Assembly (NCBI GenBank): GCA_964537555.1
Contig: CAZIAD010000040.1
Location: 1-29,074, forward strand
Length of the DNA: 29,074 nt
Source of the DNA: CAYRWR01 sp964537555
GTDB lineage: Bacteria; Spirochaetota; Brevinematia; Brevinematales; CAYRWR01
Direction of reading: 5' to 3'
This document shows positions 6,069 through 13,090 of this stretch, in pieces (the stretch's first letter is position 1; each line of letters opens with the position of its first letter). Below the pieces are notes generated by a model, which worked only from the letters and a program-made list of their open reading frames with translations, did not search any database and was not told the origin of the DNA. The position numbers and the translations under genes are program-made.

Positions 6069-8366
6069 ATGACTAAAAGAAGTATCATCGGATATCCCCG
6101 CATAGGAGCCCACCGGGAGCTCAAAAAACTGACTGAAAGTTATTTTAAGGATAGTATTGATCAGGACAGCCTGCTCTCAGAAAGTAAAAAACTGAGGCAG
6201 GATCAATGGAAATTCCTGTTTTTAAATGGAATCGATCTGATTCCCTCGGGAGACTATAGCCTGTATGACGGCTTTCTGGATACTGCCTTTCAGCTCAATG
6301 TGATACCCCGCAGGTACAGAGATCTGGGGCTGAATGACCTGGATACCTATTTTGCCATGGCCCGGGGCTATCAGAAACAGGGACTGGATGTGACTGCCCT
6401 TACCATGCGAAAATGGTTTAATACCAACTACCACTATATGATAGCAGAGATCGAGGATGATGTGGAATTCAGACTGAATGGCAGCCGTCTGTTTGACTAC
6501 TATCTGGAAGCCAGGGAGATGGGAATAGAGACCAAACCGGTTATTATAGGGCCATTTACTTTCCTGAAACTGGCCCGCTATACCGGTAAAAACCGGGATT
6601 ACACCCGCTACATTGATAAAATCGTGCCGGCCTACCTCAGTCTGCTCATGAAGCTGGAAGAGCTGGGGGTACAGTATCTGCAGCTGGATGAACCGATTCT
6701 GGTCACTGATCTGGACCAGGCCGACAAGGATAATTTTAAACGTATCTATGAGCAGATACTGGATGGAAAGGGGGAAGTCAAGGTCCTGCTTCAGACTTAT
6801 TTCGGAGATGTACGGGACTTGTATCACGATATTATAGCAATGGATTGGGATGGCATAGGCCTGGATTTCGTAGAAGGAAGCCAAAGCCTGGATCTGCTTG
6901 AAAAATATGGATTTCCGGATGAGACCCTGCTCATTGCCGGGGTAGTCAACGGTAAGAATATCTGGCGTAATGACTACCAGACTAGTCTCAAGATCCTGTC
7001 CCGGCTCAGTGCCCAGGTCCATGAGGAATGTATAGTAGTAGGGACGAGCTGTTCTCTGCTCCACGTGCCCTATACTACAGAGCTTGAGACCTCCATGGAA
7101 GAGAAGTATAAAAAGCACCTGTCCTTTGCCCGGGAAAAGATCCTGGAACTCAATGAGCTGTCTATACTCTTCTCCCGGTCCGGGAATGGTAATCAGTCCA
7201 TTTTTGAAAGAAACCAGCTATTGATCACCGAAAAGCGGGATAACCAGGACTTTTTCTTTAAAGATGTCAGGGATAAGGTGTCTCAACTCAGTGAGGATGA
7301 TTTTGAGAGGAAGCCTTCTTTTAAGGAACGCATTAAGATTCAGGAACAATTACTTAATCTGCCACCTTTGCCTACTACCACTATTGGCAGCTTTCCCCAG
7401 GATGCTGAAGTAAGACGAAACCGGAGGGCCTGGAAAAATGATGAGATCAGTACGGCTGAGTATAAGGACAATGTAAAACGTATGATCCGGGAAGTAGTAC
7501 AGCTCCAGGAGGATATTGGACTGGATGTACTGGTACACGGAGAATTTGAACGCAATGACATGGTTGAATACTTCGGGGAGCAGCTATCCGGTTTCCTGTT
7601 TACTCAAAATGGCTGGGTACAGAGTTATGGTACCCGGGCTGTAAAACCTCCTGTCATATTCGGAGATGTCAGACGGGAAAAGCCTATGACAGTGGAATGG
7701 ATTCAATATGCCCAAAGCCTGACTGAGAAACCCATGAAAGGTATGCTCACTGGCCCGGTCACTATTCTGAACTGGAGCTTTCCCCGGGAGGATATCCCCC
7801 GCCGGGATATTTGTTTCCAGATAGCTCTGGCTATCCGGGAGGAGGTCCTGGATCTGGAAGCAGCGGGTATCCGTATTATCCAGATAGACGAAGCTGCTCT
7901 CAGGGAAAAGCTGCCCCTGAGACAGGAGGACTGGCAGTCACATTATCTGGAATGGGCTATTCCGGCCTTTAAGCTGGTCCATGCCCGGGTCCGGCCCCAG
8001 ACTCAGATCCATACCCATATGTGTTATAGTGAGTTTGGCTCAATCATCGAGTCTATTGAGGCCATGAATGCCGATGTCCTGTCCTGTGAAGCGGCCCGCT
8101 CGGATCTGACTCTTCTGGACTTTCTTAGGGAAAAGCATTACCACCAGCAGGTAGGGCCGGGACTCTATGACATCCATAGTCCGCGCATTCCCACAGAGGC
8201 TGAGTTTAAGGACACCATCACCCGGATGATAGAAAAACTGCCCCGGGAAAATCTCTGGGTCAATCCGGACTGCGGGCTCAAGACCCGGGGCAGGACTGAG
8301 ACTGTAGAGAGCCTGCAAAACATGGTCAAAGCAACATTGGAAGTAAGACAGCATCTTGAAACCTAA
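6069..8366 (+). CDS. metE: Cobalamin-independent methionine synthase MetE
   Basis: This enzyme methylates homocysteine with 5-methyltetrahydropteroyl-triglutamate in the last step of methionine synthesis, in the cytosol. At 765 residues it has the usual full length. The N-terminal half begins IIGYPRIGAHRELKK (5-19). The C-terminal barrel has the zinc ligands H650 and C652 (HTHMCYSEF), E674 (SCEAARSD) and C735 (NPDCGLKTRGR). Their spacing of 2, 22 and 83 equals that of the E. coli ligands H641, C643, E665 and C726. An AGGGAGGG Shine-Dalgarno (6058-6065) precedes the ATG. It is a stand-alone gene. No SAM or cobalamin riboswitch fits in the 103-base upstream gap. Confidence 0.97.
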   Translation: MTKRSIIGYPRIGAHRELKKLTESYFKDSIDQDSLLSESKKLRQDQWKFLFLNGIDLIPSGDYSLYDGFLDTAFQLNVIPRRYRDLGLNDLDTYFAMARGYQKQGLDVTALTMRKWFNTNYHYMIAEIEDDVEFRLNGSRLFDYYLEAREMGIETKPVIIGPFTFLKLARYTGKNRDYTRYIDKIVPAYLSLLMKLEELGVQYLQLDEPILVTDLDQADKDNFKRIYEQILDGKGEVKVLLQTYFGDVRDLYHDIIAMDWDGIGLDFVEGSQSLDLLEKYGFPDETLLIAGVVNGKNIWRNDYQTSLKILSRLSAQVHEECIVVGTSCSLLHVPYTTELETSMEEKYKKHLSFAREKILELNELSILFSRSGNGNQSIFERNQLLITEKRDNQDFFFKDVRDKVSQLSEDDFERKPSFKERIKIQEQLLNLPPLPTTTIGSFPQDAEVRRNRRAWKNDEISTAEYKDNVKRMIREVVQLQEDIGLDVLVHGEFERNDMVEYFGEQLSGFLFTQNGWVQSYGTRAVKPPVIFGDVRREKPMTVEWIQYAQSLTEKPMKGMLTGPVTILNWSFPREDIPRRDICFQIALAIREEVLDLEAAGIRIIQIDEAALREKLPLRQEDWQSHYLEWAIPAFKLVHARVRPQTQIHTHMCYSEFGSIIESIEAMNADVLSCEAARSDLTLLDFLREKHYHQQVGPGLYDIHSPRIPTEAEFKDTITRMIEKLPRENLWVNPDCGLKTRGRTETVESLQNMVKATLEVRQHLET

Positions 8367-8372
8367 GCTGCA

Positions 8373-8534
8373 TTATCTGATCCTTGCTTCTTGTAGCTAT
8401 TAATATATACTCACCACAGTGTCAAAAGTCCCCTCTTCATAAGGCATGGATTCCACATTTCCTAACACCCGCCTGGCTGTTTTGTGTACCCGGGACAGGT
8501 TACGGGTAGCGATCTTAATCATTCGCTGGTTATA
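8373..8534 (-). pseudogene. Decayed fragment of a class I SAM-dependent methyltransferase
   Basis: The gap between metE and the next gene, read on the minus strand from 8534, gives 44 uninterrupted codons that include RMIKIATRNL, LGNVESMPYEEGTFDTVVS and IY. These fit motif I-beta2/alphaB and the motif II region (GN.E.MPY....FD.VVS) of type 11 methyltransferases. Two stops follow (8397-8402), then the same frame resumes with LQEARIR, like the L.EA.R.LKPGG helix, as if the intervening piece was deleted. The SAM-binding GxGxG motif and the C-terminus are absent, and there is a stop just upstream (8535-8537). It is a relic and cannot make a working enzyme. Confidence 0.6.
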
Positions 8535-8561
8535 TTATGCATTTTTATTACGAAATGCTGC

Positions 8562-8590
8562 TTGAAAAAAATACCTTATAGGTCTATTAT
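8562..8590 (+). promoter_or_regulatory. Sigma-70-type promoter of the metallopeptidase-TPR gene
   Basis: TTGAAA (8562-8567) and TATTAT (8585-8590) are spaced by 17 bases, 26 bases before the ATG at 8617. It lies just past the methyltransferase relic. Confidence 0.6.
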
Positions 8591-8616
8591 ATTTATTATA
8601 AATACAAGGCGGGATC

Positions 8617-10932
8617 ATGTCGCACAGATTATTACGAATATTTTTCATTCTTACATTTACAGTCTCATCAGTGATCTATGGTGTCACGGATCAGCACAAT
8701 TATAGTGAGCAAAAATTTGGCAGTTCCGCAGATATGCGCTGGTGGGAGCACAGAGATGCAGGGCACCGGGCCTTTGGAGAGCAGGATTATGATCTGGCCC
8801 TGAGTCATTATAAAAAAGCCCAGGAACTGATAAAAAAAGATCCCGGTGCCAGGGATTATACGGATAATAGTAGTATTCCTGTCTGGATCAAATTGGTGCA
8901 ACACCGGAAAAACCTGGGAAAGATCAAGCCTGAATATGTGCATCGCATCTTGATGGTTTACATTGATGGGGTGGATGCCCGGGTCATCAAAGAAAATAAG
9001 GTACTGCCGGATGAGCATTATAAGTCACAGATAAAAGAACAGGACATGAAGAGAACCCTTGAACACATTAAACACTTTAGAAGTGTCCTGGAGGCTATGA
9101 CGGATGGACATCTCAGCATAGAGTATGAGACGGAGTATCTGCCTATAGTCGCCCGGGATTTTGAGATCACCCGCTTTACCCAGGGAAAAAACTACGAAAA
9201 AGAGGTGCGACAGTTCCTGTTTGAAGGACTGGCAAATAAGAACGGGACACCCTATGACCTGGGCCAGTTTTTGATAAAAAATATGACCAGATTTGACACT
9301 TTTATCTGGTACTGGGATGGAGAGGGTTTTGCCACTACAGCCAATGGAGGAGGATATTCTTACCCTCTGGTTCCTTATCAGATGTACACCGACTTCCGGG
9401 GTTATATCTCTGCACCCTCACAATGGACTGGTACGGTGATACATCATGAGTTTTTTCATATCACAGAGTGGATGGGGGGGATCCGGCCTACGCACGGTTA
9501 TCTGGACTTTAACCGGGATCAGTTCCCTGAGTGGAAGGGGAAGGAAGAATACGATTATCAGTGGTGGCACTGGAAAAACAAGCTGCTGGAGACAGCCTGG
9601 AGGGACTATATTCTACGATACCGTTATCCTTCGGCAATAGATCCCGAACTGGTAAAAATCAATAAAAAACTAACGGCGGGTATCCCCCATGATGATATGC
9701 GCATGGCCTGGTATTATTCCCGTCAGGGGGAAGACCTGCAGTTTAATAAAAAGGATCTCCCTACAGCCTGGAAAATGGCCAGTCAGGCCCTGGCTCTTAA
9801 TCCCTGGAATCCCAAAGCCCTGCGCACCGGCTATGACTATCACTATTATGTAAAGGAAGACTATAAAAGTGCCCGGGACTATCTGGAAAAACTCAATACA
9901 GTAGCTCCCAAGTGGTGGTCTTTGAATCTCCAGAGTTTTGTAGAACAATGGAAACTCAAAGACTATACAGCTGCACTGAATACCCTGAACAAGACATTTC
10001 CCTATACTGAAAGCCGGGAACAGAGCGCACAGGTATATCAGAATATGGCTTATGCCTGGAAAGCCCTGGAAAAACATGAGCAGTCCTATACAGCCTTTGA
10101 AAAATCTGTGAGTCTCAGCACCAATGTAAGCTTCCAGTCCGCCAGCTTGTGGGGGATGGGGGATACTTCCTTCCAGATTGACCAGGATTATGACAGAGCC
10201 TTGCCTCATTATTTAAAAGCAGCACAACTGACTCCATTGGATTGGAGGTATCGCAATATTGCCTGGATCTACCAGTGGAAACTAAAAGACTACCCTAAAG
10301 CCATTCAGTATCTAGGCACCTGCATAGATATGACTGAAGATAAAGATATGCGCGCCGATGCATGGATGAATACAGGCAGAGCCTATACCAGTATGCAACA
10401 ATATGCTGATGCCAGAAAAGCACTATACACCAGTCTTCAGACTTATACTATCCAGTCCAAAAAAGCCGATCCCTACTGGTATCTGGGTGACACTTATGAA
10501 AAAGAAAATGAGGACTGGGGCTCCGCTCTTAAATATTTTGCAGAGTCCATTAAAATCGATCCTGCCTTTCATCGCTGGAACCATGTAGCCTGGATACAAC
10601 AGTGGAAGCTGAAAAAACTGGACTCAGCTGTACTGAGCTATGATAAGGCCATTGCTCTGTCATCAGAACCCAATGAAATCGGACCAGCCTATCTGTGGCA
10701 GGGCAGGGCATATATGGATAATGGTCAGCCCCAAAAGGCCCTTGAATCACTGGAAAAGTCCTTAAAATACAAATCTCATCCATATTACCCGGAAGCCCTG
10801 TTTTGGAAAGGTTTTATACTGGCAGACAAACTTAAGCGGATAGATGAAGGGCTAATATTTATGGAGCAGGGTATCAAGGGTGGTTATGACAATAATTATT
10901 CTCAATGGGCTTTAAAAAAATACCAGAAATAG
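8617..10932 (+). CDS. Exported HExxH metallopeptidase-like protein with TPR super-repeats
   Basis: A 771-residue protein with an N-terminal hydrophobic export signal (about 4-22), so probably periplasmic or surface-located. The N-terminal region (about 110-340) has a repeat-free domain with VIHHEFFHITEW, giving a zinc-type HExxH motif (H277, E278, H281). A downstream Glu or His would be the third ligand, but I cannot identify it with certainty. A first TPR-like helix pair lies at 45-75. The C-terminal half (415-741) is three consecutive units of exactly 109 residues, starting at D415, D524 and D633. Each appears to be three TPRs and each has a QWKLK motif at the same place (444, 553, 662). 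The start has AAGGCGGG upstream. I do not recognise a named family; peptidase activity is inferred from the motif only. Confidence 0.7.
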   Translation: MSHRLLRIFFILTFTVSSVIYGVTDQHNYSEQKFGSSADMRWWEHRDAGHRAFGEQDYDLALSHYKKAQELIKKDPGARDYTDNSSIPVWIKLVQHRKNLGKIKPEYVHRILMVYIDGVDARVIKENKVLPDEHYKSQIKEQDMKRTLEHIKHFRSVLEAMTDGHLSIEYETEYLPIVARDFEITRFTQGKNYEKEVRQFLFEGLANKNGTPYDLGQFLIKNMTRFDTFIWYWDGEGFATTANGGGYSYPLVPYQMYTDFRGYISAPSQWTGTVIHHEFFHITEWMGGIRPTHGYLDFNRDQFPEWKGKEEYDYQWWHWKNKLLETAWRDYILRYRYPSAIDPELVKINKKLTAGIPHDDMRMAWYYSRQGEDLQFNKKDLPTAWKMASQALALNPWNPKALRTGYDYHYYVKEDYKSARDYLEKLNTVAPKWWSLNLQSFVEQWKLKDYTAALNTLNKTFPYTESREQSAQVYQNMAYAWKALEKHEQSYTAFEKSVSLSTNVSFQSASLWGMGDTSFQIDQDYDRALPHYLKAAQLTPLDWRYRNIAWIYQWKLKDYPKAIQYLGTCIDMTEDKDMRADAWMNTGRAYTSMQQYADARKALYTSLQTYTIQSKKADPYWYLGDTYEKENEDWGSALKYFAESIKIDPAFHRWNHVAWIQQWKLKKLDSAVLSYDKAIALSSEPNEIGPAYLWQGRAYMDNGQPQKALESLEKSLKYKSHPYYPEALFWKGFILADKLKRIDEGLIFMEQGIKGGYDNNYSQWALKKYQK

Positions 10933-10933
10933 T

Positions 10934-10972
10934 GTATGCCCCAACCCGTTAATCAGAAAAGGAGGGGCATAC
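10934..10972. repeat. Inverted repeat between convergent genes
   Basis: GTATGCCCC (10934-10942) and GGGGCATAC (10964-10972) form a perfect 9-bp stem around a 21-base loop. It starts two bases after the stop of the TPR gene. Neither side is followed by a T-run on either strand, so it is not a typical intrinsic terminator. It could still act as an RNA 3'-end stabiliser or a protein-assisted terminator. Confidence 0.6.
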
Positions 10973-11089
10973 GAAAAAGAGAGTGTTATACATATAGATA
11001 CCACCAGAATACAGAAATTACAAAAATCCTGAGAATATTTTTACGATATTTAATGATCACTATACTGGATTAGGAAAAAGACATTCTCT

Positions 11090-11809
11090 TTAATCTTCAG
11101 ATTCAAACTGGAAGTTTCTGCGGAATGATATATTAAACTTTTGATCGGCCAGTTTTTTCTCATACCATTCCCTGTCTACTGTCATTCCGGAACTGGTCTT
11201 ATCAATGACATTATTCTTTACGAGCTGTGACAGGAGGCGGGAGACATGTTCCCGGCTTAGATTCAGTATACTGGCTATCTTTTCATGGGTGATCTTATGA
11301 TCAATTAGGATGCGTTCTTTTTTCATGATCCCATATTCATTACACAAGAAAAAGATATAGTAGCTGATTTTACCCAGGGCGCTATGCCAGTCTATCATAA
11401 ATATGCGCTGCCGGATAATATGAGCAAAACTCTTTAACACAAATGCATTAAGAGCGGGTATCTGCAGAAAGTGATCAAAGAAATCAACCTTTTTCATACG
11501 TAAAAGCTTGGCATCAGTCACAGCCTTGGTATTGATATAGTATTCATCAAAAAACACTTCCCCGTTGCCAAACAGGTCCGCATGAGACAAGACCCCTTCG
11601 TGATACTCTTTTTCTTCAAAATCGTTATACTTGGTCATTTCGACCAGTCCATCCAGGATGATGTAGACATAATCAGTGGGCTGATTCTCCAGGTACACCG
11701 GCTTCCCTTCTTTTACCTTGATTTCCTCAAAGTAGGGAAGTATCTCTTTCAAGTCATTATCATCACAGTCATCAAAAGGATAGAGTTCTTTTAATACAGA
11801 AATATCCAT
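11090..11809 (-). CDS. Crp/Fnr-family transcriptional regulator
   Basis: A 239-residue DNA-binding regulator. The N-terminal cyclic-nucleotide-binding-type beta-roll (about 10-115) includes PVYLENQPTDYVYIILDGLVEM (37-58). A long dimer helix (about 118-150) leads to a C-terminal winged helix with a helix-turn-helix at ITHEKIASILNLSREHVSRL (173-192). No FNR-type cysteine cluster is present and the classical cAMP-contact Arg/Ser pair is not evident, so the ligand is unknown. It begins 13 bases after the upstream nuclease-fold gene stops, with an AGAGGTG Shine-Dalgarno, so the two probably form an operon. Targets cannot be read from the sequence. Confidence 0.9.
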   Translation of the reverse strand: MDISVLKELYPFDDCDDNDLKEILPYFEEIKVKEGKPVYLENQPTDYVYIILDGLVEMTKYNDFEEKEYHEGVLSHADLFGNGEVFFDEYYINTKAVTDAKLLRMKKVDFFDHFLQIPALNAFVLKSFAHIIRQRIFMIDWHSALGKISYYIFFLCNEYGIMKKERILIDHKITHEKIASILNLSREHVSRLLSQLVKNNVIDKTSSGMTVDREWYEKKLADQKFNISFRRNFQFESED

Positions 11810-11822
11810 ACATCACCTCTTT

Positions 11823-12809
11823 TTATGTTTTTAATTCCAGGGATACCAGCACCTGGGCATGGTCACTGAGCCAGGAGGGTAATTCCTCATCGGTAAGGGT
11901 AGAATCGATTAGATGGTCATTATAGGTCTTCATATACTCTACCTGCCCGATCCGCTCATTATTGGCAGGATAAAACTCCTGAGACAGGAGAATATGATCC
12001 AGAGACTCATAATGCCCGTTATGTATATGCGTAAAGTACACGTTTCTGTCGGATTGACGGGCCTGCATGAAATAAGTGGAATAGAGTATCTCATCCCGGA
12101 TCTGTCTTTTGGCATCTGTACTGAATCTTCTCTGGGGTTCATCACCGGTAATGATGCTGGACGTAACTGAATGCACTGAATCATTGAGGTCTCCCATCAC
12201 GATGACAGGCAGGTCATTGGACTGCATCACAGATGAAAGGATGGAACGTAAGGCTACCGCTTCTGCCGTACGGATAAACAAAGCCCGGGCTTTACCTTTT
12301 CCATAACTGAAGGTGTTATAGTCATCATCACGATGGCCTTCTTCCATAAGGGGCCTCTTAGACTTTAAGTGCACAGAAAACACTTCTACAGATTTACCAT
12401 TAGGTAGTCTGATTCTGGCATTTAACACGGGATGCCTGAAATGATGAAAGGCTACTGCTCCGTCTTCCAGCTTGAGCAGGCTGTTTTCCGGGAATTCTTT
12501 GATGATCCTGGAACTCTGTATGGGGAAGCGGGATAGTATTGCATTAGCAGGGCTGCGGCCTTTATGAGATTCATCTATAGCCAGGTGAAAATCTTTATAA
12601 ATCCCACTTTCATTAATAGTATGGACCAGAGCATCTTTATGAAATACTTCCTGAAAAGCCACAATATCTGCATTCATGGATCTCAACTGATGAGCTATCC
12701 ATGCAGTTTTATTGCTGTATTCTTCTTTAGCATAAATATTATGCCCATAATATGCAGTATCCGGAAGTACCAGGTTAGCCAGGTTGAAGCTAGCGATTTT
12801 TATTTTCAT
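11823..12809 (-). CDS. Endonuclease/exonuclease/phosphatase-family hydrolase
   Basis: A 328-residue protein of the DNase I/exonuclease III fold. Seen in order: KIASFNLANL at the N-terminus, ADIVAFQEVFH with the metal-binding Glu, SVHLKSKRP, VMGDLNDSVHS (the catalytic Asp-Leu-Asn), and a C-terminal SDHAQVLVSLEL with the conserved Ser-Asp-His. No signal peptide is visible, so it is probably cytosolic; substrates in this superfamily range from DNA to phosphoesters. I start it at ATG 12809, which follows a GGGGAAAG Shine-Dalgarno. The longer in-frame start at 12860 would place the promoter inside the gene. It heads an operon with the Crp/Fnr regulator. Confidence 0.85.
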   Translation of the reverse strand: MKIKIASFNLANLVLPDTAYYGHNIYAKEEYSNKTAWIAHQLRSMNADIVAFQEVFHKDALVHTINESGIYKDFHLAIDESHKGRSPANAILSRFPIQSSRIIKEFPENSLLKLEDGAVAFHHFRHPVLNARIRLPNGKSVEVFSVHLKSKRPLMEEGHRDDDYNTFSYGKGKARALFIRTAEAVALRSILSSVMQSNDLPVIVMGDLNDSVHSVTSSIITGDEPQRRFSTDAKRQIRDEILYSTYFMQARQSDRNVYFTHIHNGHYESLDHILLSQEFYPANNERIGQVEYMKTYNDHLIDSTLTDEELPSWLSDHAQVLVSLELKT

Positions 12810-12831
12810 TCTTTCCCCAATTATTGTCTTT

Positions 12832-12860
12832 ATTGTATTAGATGTAAGCATAAGTGTCAA
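12832..12860 (-). promoter_or_regulatory. Sigma-70-type promoter of the nuclease-crp operon
   Basis: On the minus strand TTGACA (12855-12860, perfect) and TACAAT (12832-12837) are spaced by 17 bases, ending 23 bases before ATG 12809. This position excludes an upstream start codon at 12860. Confidence 0.75.
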
Positions 12861-13029
12861 TAGCTAAACCATAAGATTGTGTAAGAGATAGCCCAAAGAA
12901 AGGGGATATGGATTTTTGTCCGGAAACGAAATGAACGCATGACAGTATCAATCAGACTGTGTTATATATATGATTAATCTTGCCAGGAACAGGAAATATC
13001 CGTTTTCTGAAGTTCATTGCCTCTATATC

Positions 13030-13058
13030 TTGAAATATCCCGTATTGAGATATATATT
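13030..13058 (+). promoter_or_regulatory. Sigma-70-type promoter of the GH13 gene
   Basis: TTGAAA (13030-13035) and TATATT (13053-13058) are spaced by 17 bases, 32 bases before the chosen ATG 13091. The rest of the 12861-13029 gap shows no gene and no clear operator. Confidence 0.55.
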
Positions 13059-13090
13059 ATGCTTAATTAATGTCTATAGGAATAGTCAAT

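Noticed and set aside
6222..7118. 298-codon minus-strand frame
   Set aside because: Antisense shadow of metE; its sequence shows no family pattern.
8484..8705. 73-codon plus-strand frame in the gap after metE
   Set aside because: No family pattern; it runs over the promoter and into the TPR gene. The opposite strand carries the methyltransferase relic.
12810..12860. Longer N-terminus for the nuclease-fold protein
   Set aside because: It would include the TTGACA/TACAAT promoter, has no Shine-Dalgarno and lacks conservation with the family start.
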